64,000 nt of DNA, taken from the NCBI GenBank assembly GCA_037903475.1, contig JBAJFG010000034.1:868001-932000 (forward strand), written 5' to 3'. A program made the position numbers and the translations under genes. A model generated the notes under the pieces. The model was not told the origin of the DNA. It saw only the letters and a list, made by a program, of their open reading frames with translations, and ran no database searches. Below, in pieces: positions 26,001 through 37,059 of the stretch (the stretch's first letter is position 1; the number at the start of each line of letters is the position of its first letter). The stretch is from Ancylostoma caninum (lineage: Eukaryota > Nematoda > Chromadorea > Rhabditida > Ancylostomatidae).

Positions 26001-26751
26001 AACCTGGATGAGGGATAATCTGAAGAAGGAGTGAGTGGTGCAAGTGTGTCCACACGTAGTATTAATATGTTTTGTTCACATACGTAACGAGGTTTGTAAG
26101 GGACTAGCTCCTCTTTATCGGAACATAAGCCGGATTTGGGGCATTTGGTACCGAGGAAAATCGTCATATTGAGCATTGGAGGTAATTCGCCCCTAAAAAT
26201 GTGATTACGCTTTTTGTTTTTGTCTTTGAACGGGAATGGTGTATGAGGATTCAAAAGTAGAGTATTGACAGGCTCACAGCGGATTGCAGTTTTCTCCAAC
26301 TTGCACATCCTGTGACTCGTCGTAGACGCAGTGAGCTGCCGTCAGAACATGTCGGTTTGAAACGAGAACACCCGTGCATACGTAAACTTAATCAAAGGAA
26401 TCTTCCACTTTTTTTCCTGTATGCACTTTCGACTGCTTATGTAATGGAAACAGTCGTTAATCGAACTCAATGTCAACAACTGTCTATCATCACTTCCAGC
26501 AAGCCTGTGAGAAACAATTTCTGCTATGAATGGATATTTGTTTGGCGGCACAGCAACTCCCGTTGAGGCGTAGCGGATGGGTTCTGAATGTAACATCATT
26601 CACAGAGTAATGCCCTAATATGGATGTTTATTTTTGATTTCTAACTTGTTACGTTAAGGTATATTGCACCACAATGATCTTTGAGTTTTTTGTTCTCATC
26701 ACTGCTTATCTTGTACAAGGAAGCGATGGCGATCAAACTGAGTGGATGCAT
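23045..26751 (-). CDS. Trypsin-like serine protease, DUF316-type, paralogue A, hydrophobic C-terminal tail
   Basis: Nine exons, minus strand: 26751-26646, 26583-26494, 26386-26278, 26192-26084, 26019-25857, 24018-23906, 23779-23671, 23415-23347 and 23286-23045. The total is 1110 nt, 369 residues. Layout: hydrophobic start (MHPLSLIAIASLYK), DENKKLKDHCGA, VPPNKYPF, His (LTAAHC), GTKCPKSG, Asp (NDIAVIELD), GLQEENLTAIF, Ser (CPGDSGGPL), DVRPHLGWIC, GVCPLQE. Residues at chymotrypsin positions 189-190 are Thr-Val, so the S1 pocket is not trypsin-like. The last exon runs on into a Ser/Thr stretch (RMTTTSLPKSSTE) and ends LVAMLLIVLHTLLPIYL, which fits a GPI-anchor signal or a membrane tail. A 1.2-kb foldback transposon occupies the intron between the Asp exon and the next. 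The start was chosen because gene D has a clear signal peptide at the same exon position; an upstream exon remains possible. Confidence 0.85.
24443..25657. mobile_element. Foldback (long-TIR) DNA transposon with TA target site
   Basis: The ends are inverted: CAGTACTGCTCACAGGATCG on the left and, read in reverse complement, CAATACTGCTCACAGGATCG on the right. A TA lies outside each end (24441-24442 and 25658-25659). The arms pair along nearly the whole 1.2 kb with scattered mismatches and meet in an almost perfect 43-bp hairpin at 25032-25117. Copy B of the duplication has the empty site (TCTCGAATAT near 33931). TA duplication and a CAGT-type end point to the Tc1/mariner superfamily. No transposase domain is recognisable, so it is probably non-autonomous. 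Confidence 0.85.
25032..25117. repeat. Near-perfect hairpin at the centre of the foldback element
   Basis: Two 43-nt arms meet directly at 25074/25075 with only two mismatches (the A/G pair at the centre and one G/A). The arm core reads TCCCAACATCGAGGTTTACA and its complement. The centre of an inverted repeat is this well kept only if it is young or selected. Confidence 0.9.
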
Positions 26752-27202
26752 AGGCTTTTGATTGTCCAGAAAACCGTGGATTCTATCTGAAAAATAAAGA
26801 AATTTCGAATGCAAAGGATTGAGAACAGATGGCAGGACAATGGGACTGCGGACGCCTAGCTATGTAGATGCTGGAAGAGGTTAGATCCCTAAAAATCCAA
26901 CTGTAGCAAACGAGGTCAACAGCTTTCTTCAGAGGTGATTGCGTTTGCTGAAAAGTTAGCTCCAACATCCTGGATCTGCTTCAAACAGAAAAAAAAACAG
27001 GTGATGATTGAGGGCAACTTTATTTCAAAAAAAATTCTTGTGCGCTGCATATTTTGAGTGATATTTCGTTACGATGCGTTGAATCTTTCTTTATCTTGCT
27101 CATAGGCCCCTTGACAGCGAATGGCGGTGTATAAGGAGAATTATGGAAAATGAAGCAACGCGAGATGAACAGATGATTATGCGCATGTTTCTCCACTGCC
27201 CC

Positions 27203-27208
27203 TTTATA
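27203..27208 (-). promoter_or_regulatory. TATA box of protease gene A
   Basis: TATAAA on the minus strand, after GGATGGGAGTAC. About 20 nt downstream comes GGAGAAACATGCGCAT, which recurs in copy B and the 40-kb pseudogene. It could be an upstream start or 5' UTR. Confidence 0.6.
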
Positions 27209-27650
27209 TGTACTCCCATCCATGAGAATTTTTCAATATGCCTTCATTCTTCTCGGTTGCTCAGCATTATTAAAACGCTAATGGTAAAAGCATAGCTTCA
27301 ACATGAAGCTGATTCATTTTAGATGAGCTAGAACTGTGGCAGCCCACGAAAGTGTTCGTGCTCATCTGGAATGATTCAACAACGAAAAAGAAAAAACATA
27401 TAAATCAGTGTGCTTTTCTCTTGTGCTGTTCTATTTTCCATACGAGTCCTTGTACCATTTCAAAGTGGCCATAAGAGAAAGACTGAAAAGGTTAATCACT
27501 CTGTGACCCCTAGAACATAAGCAAAAATTTACAAGTTCTACTGAGCCGGCCACATTCTGCATCTTATTAGCAGCTACTAATTCATGAAGTGTGAAAAGAG
27601 TAAATTTATAAGTAAATGATCAGTTTGAGTCGGTATTTCCGCAGTTTCCC

Positions 27651-28128
27651 TAGAGCTCTTTTCATTTTTCTTTCCTTCTTTTGTTTGAGAGCAAATTTCG
27701 TGAAAATACTCGTTGACCAATAGTATCACTTGCTTCTGCCACACCATGTTGTTACGGTGGATCTTTATTGACCTTAAGTTTCAATGAAACCGTCGTCGTC
27801 AGAGGTCTGAAAGTGCCCCAGTTGCTTGATCTGTAACCTATACGGTCAAACGTCTCATCATGCTTTGCCAGTTCTCGACGTTGTCTTAGGCAAAGTACGA
27901 AGAGAATACCCAGACTCAAGGTCGAACCCACCAGTTGATCCAGCTTTCGCGGAAGACTCCGCTCAGTTTGCTCGTGATCGTTACAACGGACGAGTGGACG
28001 TCACTCGATGTCCGGATCTTATTCTATCTACAGATAGCTCACATAATGATATAAAAGGAAGTAGGTCACTTGTCAGTGAGAGGCATTCATTTTTATTGTT
28101 CATGCCAGGATTTTCGGTGAGGCCGCTT
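27651..28128. other. Spacer between duplication copy A and the Penelope-like element
   Basis: No gene recognised. It may contain the 3' end of the adjacent retroelement, but I could not place a boundary or a target-site duplication. Confidence 0.35.
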
Positions 28129-29761
28129 CTAGCGCTTTCTTTGCGAAATCTCACTTTCGTACGCTAGTATCTCGCATCTGATGTTGAAATCGTTACCATC
28201 GTGTACCTCAATCCTGTGCCGTCCTAGAGGTATTGCCAGTTTTCCTCTTTTCTTTGCTGCGATATGCTCTTTGATACGTACGCTAAGCATTCTTCCCGTT
28301 TCTCCTATGTAGAGGTTATGGCAAGCTAAGCATTCTAGTTGGTATACGACCCCCACTTTTGCACAATCTCCTGCTTTTCCGTACGGGCATACAACACATT
28401 GCTCTAACAGCATTGAGTGTCGTAGAGCCTGTTTTGAACTAACCGCCTTTTGATGTTGTTATTGGGAATATTCACCAAGAAAACATCATCTTGCAGTTGA
28501 GCTCGAACTATGCATTGCTGAAAGGCCGCGATTACTTTATCCGAGAAGAAAGGCATGCGAAGTGGAAGCTTGTTATCGCGAGGTGTTCGACTCTGGTTAG
28601 CAACACGAGGTGGTCTATGTTGATGTCGTAGAGTCGAGTTACCGTTGCTGCCTGCAATCCGTAGCGCTAAACGTCGCGATTCACACCGCTCGTCTTCTTC
28701 TGTACAGAATCTTGTAGCTGTCTTGATCATGTTCCGTACAATAGAACGTTTGACAGCACTGGGGTGTGCAGATTTGGCGTGGATGATAATGTTCTTTGGG
28801 CTTCCCTTTCGGTACCATTTGACATGCATGATGCCATCTGATAGCTTTCTGAGTATTGAGATAGGGAAGCCATCCGTCACGCGGGGTTTCTCGGGTGAGT
28901 CGAATGTACTGTGACTGCTCACTCAGAATGCGAAAGCATTCGTCCATTTCATGCTTTGTTGATGTTATTCCACAGCAATCATCAATGTATCGGCAGTACA
29001 GTACCGGAACTCGAGCAAGCACGGGTTCTTCAATTCGAGCCGTGAAACATATCGCAAGGACAGGCGCTAGTCTCTGGCCCATGGCCAGTCTTCGGATCTG
29101 AGAAAAGTATTTCTCAGACCACTTGAAGATATTGCAATTCAGACATTCTCGAATCAAGATCAGTATTCGTGCTTTGCTCAATCCGAAAGTGTTTGTCCAA
29201 CAACTCTGATAATGCCTGCAAGGCCGAATCGTTCTGCACGTTAATGTACGAGGTGACCTCGAACGATTCTACTACACAGGTTTTGTCAAGCTTAGTATTA
29301 CCCAGGTACTGTACAAACTTTTCTGTGTTGGACAGGTGCGACGGTATCTTGGTTAGTAGTTGACTCACTATCTTATTAAAAAACCAGAAGATACGATCAG
29401 TGGGTCCTCCTACGCGGCTTATTATGGGCCTTATCTTGTACACCTCGGCTGACATAGAATGCATTGCTTGCGAAGGGATCTTGTGGGTTTTCACCAGGGT
29501 GTAGAAAGCTTGACAGTTTGTGTTATCCAGTTTCAGCCTGCTGCTAAACCTTTCATCTAGTCCGGCAGACCTACCAATGCTAATCCAAATATCGTTAAGT
29601 CTTCTGCACTGGGCAAGGAAGTCCTTTTCTGTTGCGCTCTGAGAAACGGTGGTATCCGAGAGATGTAATTCAGTGGTATCTCGGTCCAGCGTCTGAGGTA
29701 ACACAATAAACTCTCCACCTTTGTCGCTCACAGAGAGACGAATAGAGTTGCTTGCTATCAA
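28129..29761 (-). mobile_element. Penelope-like retroelement, RT plus GIY-YIG endonuclease, broken
   Basis: Minus strand, in order: an RT fingers region (DKGGEFIVLP; FYTLVKTHKIPS; KIRPIISRVGGPTDRIF), a catalytic region (SFEVTSYINV, then GQRLAPVLAIC), the YCRYIDDC active site near 28990, and a C-terminal GIY-YIG nuclease (GVVYQLECLACHNLYIGETG ... RIKEH) at 28129-28413. RT followed by GIY-YIG is diagnostic of Penelope-like elements. The coding sequence is split over at least four frames (29761-29114, 29181-28681, 28922-28404, 28413-28129), so it is a pseudogene. The first catalytic Asp of the SFDV motif is Glu here. It sits exactly between the two duplicated segments. Confidence 0.88.
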
Positions 29762-31969
29762 ACCGTTGACTACTCGTTGACCAGTAATTGCATCATTTTT
29801 GAAAGTGAGCTAGTCTGCATAAGCAGCGAAGTATGACTCTCATACCTCCACCTGCCCCTCACTGTACTGGTCAAACCTTACTCTCCCTGACCACAGCTCC
29901 ATTCATGGATCAGTCCACTTCTTGCTAGAAGAAAATATTCAATTTTTAACATAATGTTTTTAACATTTGTGCATGTCCCAGAACAGCAATTAATTCCGCA
30001 CCATCCAGGTAGCTATCTGTGGTGGTTGAAGAGCGGAAGGACTGAACTCAGGATGTGACTGGACAGCGAAATAACTTCCGAGCTGAACGCCTTGGAAAAT
30101 GAGCAACAACACCAGTACGTTGTTGAATTCTTCCACACCTTATGTATTTCCTTACATGAAAATAAGTGTTCTCAATCACCTCTCCAAAGGTGCTGAGTAC
30201 TGAGTTGTGATAAGGTAGAGAAGACCTGTTAGCATTAAATGTCAATAAAATCGTATCTTGCTCGAGCAAACTGACAGAAGAAGAAGTAGAGCAGCAAGGT
30301 GTCAATAATTTTGAAGCTACAAAGACAAGCTATTATCTTGGAGAGGAAACTGAAGCAGTTCATGATCAAGTTTAGTTCTCATTTGCTCACATCAACCATT
30401 ATTATCGGAAACCCTTCCCCATGTTCCAAGCGAGGGAAAGGATGCTCTTTAAAGATGTTACTGAACCATATTTAGACATAAATTTGCCCATTGTTCCCAC
30501 CGGATGTTATTGCTGCACTTTCTTTTACTGCTCAAACGCTCAACCAATCTAACTGATCGAATTTACTAAGAAGAATCTGTTTTATTGTAATATTAACAGC
30601 ATTACAGTTTCATTCCTGGAAAAAATTGCAAGTAGCTGATATTATGGAAAAATCCTCCGTCCGAATGATTGCTTTTTTTTTGAATTTATGAAATTTTTTT
30701 TTGTCAAGTAACTTCCACGTAGAGTACAGCACCATCTTCTTTTTTTATTATTTTTGTTGGACTTTTTGGCAATCCTATATTTTTGTGTATATGTATAAAT
30801 ATAATGATCTTTTTTCTATGGAGACGTACACACGTATGTTTACATAGTAACACCTTTATTGAGCTGCAGCTAAAAAGAACATGATCACTACAGAGTGACA
30901 GCAAAGTCCTTGGCCAAACTTTACAAGCCACAGAAACGCCTATAGGTTAGACAAGATAGCCAAAACCTTGAATCAGTTCGCTCAAAGTATGAGCTTCAAA
31001 AAGCACTAGTTAGATTTTGAGCAAATCTCCAGCCTTTCCGATATTGGCGTCAAAACCCTCAGGAGTTGTACAATTTTGAACCCGCACCTCCTCAAGGTCA
31101 GTTCAACACAACAATTCTTACAGGGTTCCAGCGATATGTCCCATAATTTTGCAAAGGTCTTCGCTATAAAGCCACTTTACAGCTATGCGAAGATTAGTTA
31201 GTACGGTGGAGTATGAGGAATATCCCGTAAATATAATACGTCGTAGTCAGCAAAGTGACCTCTGTACCACTGTCTCATGGATTTTTTTGAAAGCAGTTAC
31301 AAAACTGCTTCGGACTCCTCCACTGATAGCCATTTGTGTAAGCCCTGGCTTCACTCCTGTGTTTCCGAGAAAACCGCAGCAGATGAATATTTGGTCGTGT
31401 TGCGCCATAGAACGACAACAATAGGAAATATTAGCAGCAATAAAATTGCCTTCACCTAAAGTCATATATTAAAAAAATTATTGCCATCCAATGTGTTTTC
31501 CAAAAAATTTTCTGGTACGAAATCGTTACAGACCTCATCTGGCGGGCCAGCTGATGGAGAGCCCATCATTTCTAGAAGTAAGACGCTCCCGCTGCCAGCA
31601 TCTTCACCATAGAAATTTGCACTTTCGGTGGAATATAGGCCACATTGAGCACCATTCGCGACATTTTCCATGTCAGTTCTCCTTTCCAGAAGAGGGTTAC
31701 ACCAACTAAAGCAGTGGGTTGTTGCTAACTTGGGTAATTCCTTCCAAAAATTATCTGAGCGAATACTATTGCTCAGAAGACTTAAGAGATGCTCAATTGT
31801 AGATGATTTTAAACGATTCCAATAGATCCCCTGGAAAAAAGTGAGCAGAGGATGGGAGAAATTGAACTTTCTACCACTCTTTGCGGAAAATAAGCAACTG
31901 CACCCCTTCGCACCAATTTACTTACTGATGCTGCCATTTTACTCAAAGGCTCTGGCACAGTGTCAAATA

Positions 31970-34900
31970 TTAAAGATATGTTGGCAGTAACGTATGCAAC
32001 ACAATCAACAGCATTGCCACTAATTGTTCACCTAATTTTCCAGGGAAAATTTCTGTGGAACTTTTGGGCAAAGACGTTGTTGTCATTCTGTAGCTTTTGT
32101 CATCAGTAGACCTGACGCGTTTTTCCACATCCTTGGCGATACCATTTCCTTTCATAGCCGAGACCTTGCCGTTCCGTATCGGGATGCGATAAAAGATTTC
32201 TCGAAGTGGACAAACACCTGAATTTGTAGGAATTATCATCGCAGTGGTAAGAGGCTCGCAGCGCACGCACACGATCGATGGTTCGATCCCGCCCGAGGCC
32301 AACCAGGCCTTCCATCCCTCCGCGGTCGGTAAATTGGTACCAGAGGAGTCTGGGAGGATGAAGCATTGATTTGGTACATCGGGTGCCCCCGCAAGTCATT
32401 GTACAGGGCACATACGCATTCAACGCCTCTACGATGCTCAGATGAAGGCGAATGCGTGCCGCATCCCTCGTGGCGGGATTAATTAACGCCGACCACTTTA
32501 TCTTTTATCCACGTTATCCTTTATCATCGCACATGAAATTAATAGAAACAGCGTGTGTGTCTCACCCGTAATGTCGCAAATCCAACCAAGATGACGACGT
32601 ACATCACTAAAGAAATTATAAGACGTATCAGTCTCTGAAACAAAAGGAATCTAAAATTTTGAGCGCTTAGCAAACGAACAATGAGCACACTCTCGGAGGA
32701 CAAAATAGTGTTTGGATTTTGGAAGATGTAAACGCCGGAAAGAGTTCTAAATTTGACTAATTACTGTTGATTAGTTCGCATGTTTTTCGTGAGAATTCGG
32801 AATATTTGGGAAAAAATTCCGCCAGCGTTGCATGTTCTCCAGTGATCAACCCCCCTTGTGAGAACCGCAATAACTGTACCTTTGAAAGGGTGGACTAGGC
32901 TGCAATTAACACTCGTTGTCGATGCAATCCCGAACAGAACCGCTTTGCTCGAATGTTTAACGCGTATGAGTGGACCTCCACTGTCACCCTAAAAACTGCA
33001 ACAGATAAAGCGTTTAATATCGTTTAGATAGGATCTTCGCCAGCGCATTTTCTTCCTTTATTCGGTAGCACTGCATTTCTATTCGAAACTCAAAGAAGAA
33101 AAAAAAAACTAACAGGACAAGCGGTTTTCAGTCTATCCACTGTTCCAATTCTTCCGTCCCTCTCAAATATAGCTGTAAGATTTTCTTCCTGCAAACCAGG
33201 CTTGTCCTTGTCGTCTCGAATTCTCGCTGAAGTAGGAGAGAAGAAATGACTCATGTCCTTTGAAATTTATTCTCACATGGTGATGTCGCAAAAGCATTCA
33301 ACGTGCGCTATCGGCGCAGTAGCGGGACGCATGCGATTGATTTGCTTGGTCCTTCAGCCCTTCCCCCACCCCTGCCTTCCCCCCCCCCCCCTCATACACT
33401 GCCGCTATAGTTCTCGAGGGCTGTAGCACCCCGAGTCGCCGTCACTGGCTCCTGTGAGGCCGGTGCGCATCGATTGTGGGCGAGGCGTCGCGGCGCCCAC
33501 CGATGTTGGCGACTGTGACATCGATGCCTATCGATTGTCGCAAACACTTGCGATCGACGGTCGCCAATGTTGGCGACTGTGGCGTCGGTATATACACATT
33601 GGTTGTGAGTGGTCGCCAACATTGGCGGCCGCCGGCGACGGCAACGCAAGGTGCTATACTCCTCGAAGAGTATAGCGGCTACCATAGTGGCATAATCACA
33701 GTTCTTAGCCATGATCTCCATTAGTGGTTTTGCGTATCTTAACTCCACATGTGAATTTCCCCTTTCTCTTCATCGGGGTCTCTAACTTACGCCCACCCTC
33801 TCTTTCTTTCCACTAATGGGAAATTCAGGGTATAATCTTCTGAAATATCTAAAGAGAATTGGAGAGGAAGTGGAGTAGCATTGCGTTTTCAGAAGGAAAG
33901 CAGTAAAATCGAGTAGTCAAAATTGTAGTCTCTCGAATATACTTGAAACTCGATTAATAAAAAAAGTCAATATTCGAAAATATTACTTCAAATAAAAAAA
34001 GTTCGCGTATACTGCACAACAATAAGCAGTGGCACTTGTGACTGCAAAAATCCTAAATCCTTACAAACACCGTTTTGAGCCTTGGACATCAGGTGTTGGA
34101 CTGAATTCGCCAAAATACAAGCTCACCATCCATCCCATACCCCACGACAGTTACACGTCCTTTCACCGAATCGCGTTCCTCTACGATACAAATGGGTGAA
34201 GCCTCTTCTGACTTCGCATCTTTGTCGAGTTCGATCACTGCTATATCGTTTGCGAGAATACAGGGCACATATTCTGGATGAGGGATTATCTGAAGGAGGA
34301 GTGAGTGGTGCAAGTGTGTCTACACGTGATGTTAATATGTTTTGTTCACATACATAACGAGGTTTGTAAAGGGCTAGCTCTTTTTCATCTGAACATACGC
34401 CGGGTTTGGGGCACTTGGTACCGAGGAGAATCGTCATATCGAGCAGTGGAAGTAGTTCGCCCCTAAAACAAGAATGGTGTATGAAAGTTAAAAGAATAGA
34501 GTATTAACAGGCTCACATCGGATTGCAGCTTACTTCAGCTCCCACAATTTGCTCAACTTTTGATTCGTCGTAAACGCAATGGGCTGCAGTCAGGATGTGG
34601 CGCTCCGAAATAAGTACACCCGTGCACAATGCTTCTTAATTAAAAGGCTCCTCCATTTTTTGTTTCCAAATTATTTCACCATCGACTGGCCAATGAATGG
34701 ATACAGTCATCTGAACTTATTTCAAGCACTTGAGTGTTTTCACCTTTATCCTCGTCGACACGCATGTGGAGTAATGCCGCGAATGGATATTTGTTTGGCG
34801 GCACAGCAACTCCCGTTGAGGCGTAGCGGATGGGTTCTGAATGTAACATCATTCACAGAGTAATGCCCTAATATGGATGTTTATTTTTGATTTCCAACTT

Positions 34901-35004
34901 GTTACGTTGAGGTATATTGCACCGCATTGATCTTTGAGTTTTTTGTTTTCGTCACTGCTAATCTTGTACAAGGAAGCGATGGCGATCAAACTGAGTGGAT
35001 GCAT
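31970..35004 (-). CDS. Trypsin-like serine protease, DUF316-type, paralogue B, hydrophobic C-terminal tail
   Basis: Nine exons, minus strand: 35004-34899, 34836-34744, 34634-34517, 34462-34354, 34289-34127, 33226-33114, 32988-32880, 32634-32566 and 32217-31970. The total is 1128 nt, 375 residues, all phases matching genes 1, A and D. The triad is intact: His in LTAAHC, Asp in NDIAVIELD, Ser in CPGDSGGPL. Residues at chymotrypsin positions 189-190 are Thr-Ala, arguing against trypsin specificity. The tail RMTTTSLPKSSTE...LVAMLLIVLHTLLPTYL matches paralogue A and suggests a membrane or GPI-anchored product. The second exon shares its first half with A almost exactly, but its second half (FAALLHMRVDEDK) is unrelated to A's (FIAEIVSHRLAG). 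One intron carries a SINE and another a MITE. Catalytically competent as far as the sequence shows. Confidence 0.85.
32233..32531 (+). mobile_element. tRNA-derived SINE with perfect 11-bp target-site duplication
   Basis: TTATCATCGCA flanks the element at 32233-32243 and 32521-32531. The body (277 bp) opens with an A box (TGGTAAGAGGC) and a perfect-looking B box, GGTTCGATCCC at 32280-32290. The 3' end has loose TTATC repeats. It lies in the last intron of paralogue B, antisense to the gene. The matching intron of A lacks it. Copied by a LINE in trans, by analogy with other SINEs. Confidence 0.85.
33397..33684. mobile_element. GC-rich MITE with about 30-bp terminal inverted repeats
   Basis: Left end GCCGCTATAGTTCTCGAGGG; right end, reverse complement, GCCGCTATACTCTTCGAGGA; both continue to TAGCACC. 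A TA flanks each side (33395-33396, 33685-33686). Removing one TA plus the element restores the sequence seen in copy A (CCTTATTGTGGCAT). The core contains three copies of GCCAATGTTGGCGAC-like units, two direct and one inverted. The open frames here are composition artefacts. Confidence 0.75.
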
Positions 35005-35462
35005 AAGCTTCTGATCGTCAAGAAAGCCGAGGATTCTATCTAAAAAAATAAAGAAATTTTTGATGCAAAGGATGGAGAAAAGATGACAGGAAAATGGGAC
35101 TGGGGACGCCTAGCTATGTATGTAGATGCTGGAGGAGGTAAGATCCCCAAAAGTCCAACTATAGCGAACGAGGTCAACAGCTTTCTTCAGAGATGATTGC
35201 GTTTGCTGAGAAGTTAGCTCCAACACCCTGGATCTGCTTCAAACAGAAAAAAAAACAGGTGATGATCAAGGGTAACTTTAGTTCAAAAAAAAAATTCTTG
35301 TGCGCTGCATATTTGGAGTGAAAGTTCGTTACGATCCGTTGAATCTTTCTTCACCTTCCTCATATGCCCCTTGACAGCGAATGGCGGTGTATAAGAAGAA
35401 TTATGGAAAATAAAGCAACGCGAGATGAACAGATGATTATGCGCATTTTTCTTCTCTGCGCC

Positions 35463-35468
35463 TTTATA
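35463..35468 (-). promoter_or_regulatory. TATA box of protease gene B
   Basis: TATAAA on the minus strand after GGATGGCAG, at the same place as in copy A. Confidence 0.6.
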
Positions 35469-35915
35469 CTGCCATCCATGACAATTTTTCAATATGCCTT
35501 CATTCTCCTCGGTTGCTCAGCATTATTAAAACTCTAATGGTAAAAGCATAGCTTCAATATGAAGCTGATTCATTTTAGATGAGCTAGAACTGTGGCAGCC
35601 CATGGAAGTGTTAGTGCTCATCTGGAATGAATCAACAACAAAAAAGAAAAAACATACACATCAGTGTGCGGTTCTATTTTCCATACGAGTCCTCGTACCA
35701 TTTCAAAGGGGCCATAAGAGAAAAAGTAAAAAGGTAATCACTCTGTGACTCCTAGAACATAAGCAAAAATTTATAAGTTCTACTGAGCTGACCACATTCT
35801 GCATCATTATTCTGTAGTTGTTAGCAGCTACTAAGTCGTGGAGCGTGAAATGTCAGACTTTATAAGCAAATGATCAGCTTGACAGTCGGTATTTCCGGAG
35901 TATCACTACATATAG

Positions 35916-36690
35916 ATCATATGTGCCGTATTTTCGATAAATTTGAAAGGTATAAGATCGGACGCTAACGAAAATGAAGTTGGCCATTAAGTCGGGTATC
36001 CATATACTGTGGGTGGGTCAGCGAAAGAAAGCTCTGGCATAGGAGTGTCTACAGTAAAATCACATGCAGGTCATCTCTCGTCATCATTTGAAAAAACGCT
36101 TGCAAACTCATCTGCGAAAGCGTTGACTATATAGGGCTTTGCTGAGACCACAATACCATCTAATAACAAACTTTCACACTGTTCTCTACTGTTCTGTGTT
36201 TCTTTTTCTTCTTCATGCACATATACAAAATCTGTTTATGCCTGAGTTCAAACTTTTCCTCTCTAAATACGAGTTATACTTGTTCAGCCGACGAGTGAAG
36301 AGTTGACTGAAATTATTATATCCTACCCACGATCCACTAATTGTTGCATAGTGGATCGAGCATCTTTCTAAAATGAAGAAGTAGATTGAATTTGGTAATT
36401 AGGATAGGGACCCAAGGAACGAAGAGTTCAATATGCTGTATAGTGGCAATGAACATTTCATATTTTCATCTACTGAGGAACCAGATTCGAAGGATGTTCT
36501 CCACATTATTGTGGAAAGGTAGTCATTAACTAAGTTATAGTCACATTTGGAAAAAGATCTAACATATACTGGTGTTGGCTCGGCACCGGTAAAATCGAGA
36601 GATTGAAAGTGATACTTTTGTGATAGCTATTTCCAATAGGGGTACGAACCGCAATCTTGTCAAGAACTTCGCCTGAGTTGGTATCAATTA
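35916..36690. other. No gene recognised
   Basis: Unique sequence between duplication copy B and a protease pseudogene fragment. Nothing supportable seen on either strand. Confidence 0.35.
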
Positions 36691-36699
36691 AAGTCCTAC

Positions 36700-37057
36700 T
36701 CCTTCTACTCGTACCACGATACTCCAATCTCGACTGCGCACTGGATGCAGTCTTCATCCGAACTCATCAGCACTTGCAATTCGTCATTTATACAAGATTC
36801 GAAGTAACGAATGAGTTCTGCTATGAACGGACACTTCTTTGGCGGAGTTGAAGTAATTCCCGTTGAGGCATAGACACGACGTTTTAACGTGATGTCCTTT
36901 ACAGAGTAGTACGCGGGCATGGATGTTATTTTTATTTTCATACTTGTCCGTCAGTTAGAACTTACCGTATTGCTACGCAGGGATCTTTGACGTGTTCATT
37001 TTCTTTAGGATTGATCTTTTGCAAGTAAGCGATGGCAATCCAAATGAGGAAGTTAAT
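36700..37057 (-). pseudogene. Protease N-terminal fragment, start codon lost
   Basis: Only the first two family exons remain. Exon 1 (37057-36966) reads INFLIWIAIAYLQK then KENEHVKDPC and ends at a GTAAG donor. The start Met of the relatives (MNILTW) is ATT here. Exon 2 (about 36890-36790) keeps YASTGITSTPPKKCPFIAEL, but the acceptor AG in front of it is gone. No exon with the catalytic His, Asp or Ser follows downstream. Confidence 0.75.
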
Positions 37058-37059
37058 AT

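Larger units (their letters stand above)
20835..27650. repeat. Segmental duplication, copy A
   Basis: This block is colinear with 29969-35915. Both start at TGTCCC-GAACAGCAATTAATTCCGC and end near TAAGCAAATGATCAG-TT. Each copy holds one protease gene with its promoter and a long 3' flank. Copy A has a 1.2-kb foldback element that is absent from copy B, and lacks B's SINE and MITE. Most of the alignment looks above 90% identical by eye, with a few sharply diverged patches. Confidence 0.85.
29969..35915. repeat. Segmental duplication, copy B
   Basis: Colinear partner of 20835-27650. It lacks the foldback transposon of copy A and carries its own SINE (32233-32531) and GC-rich MITE (33397-33684). 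It is also about 0.25 kb shorter in the 3' flank of the gene (compare 31270-31310 with 22090-22420). Confidence 0.85.

Noticed and set aside
28645..28914. Plus-strand open frame
   Set aside because: Antisense shadow of the Penelope-like coding region.
33392..33748. 118-codon minus frame and two plus frames, Arg-rich
   Set aside because: They lie inside the GC-rich MITE and are absent from the paralogous sites; composition artefact.
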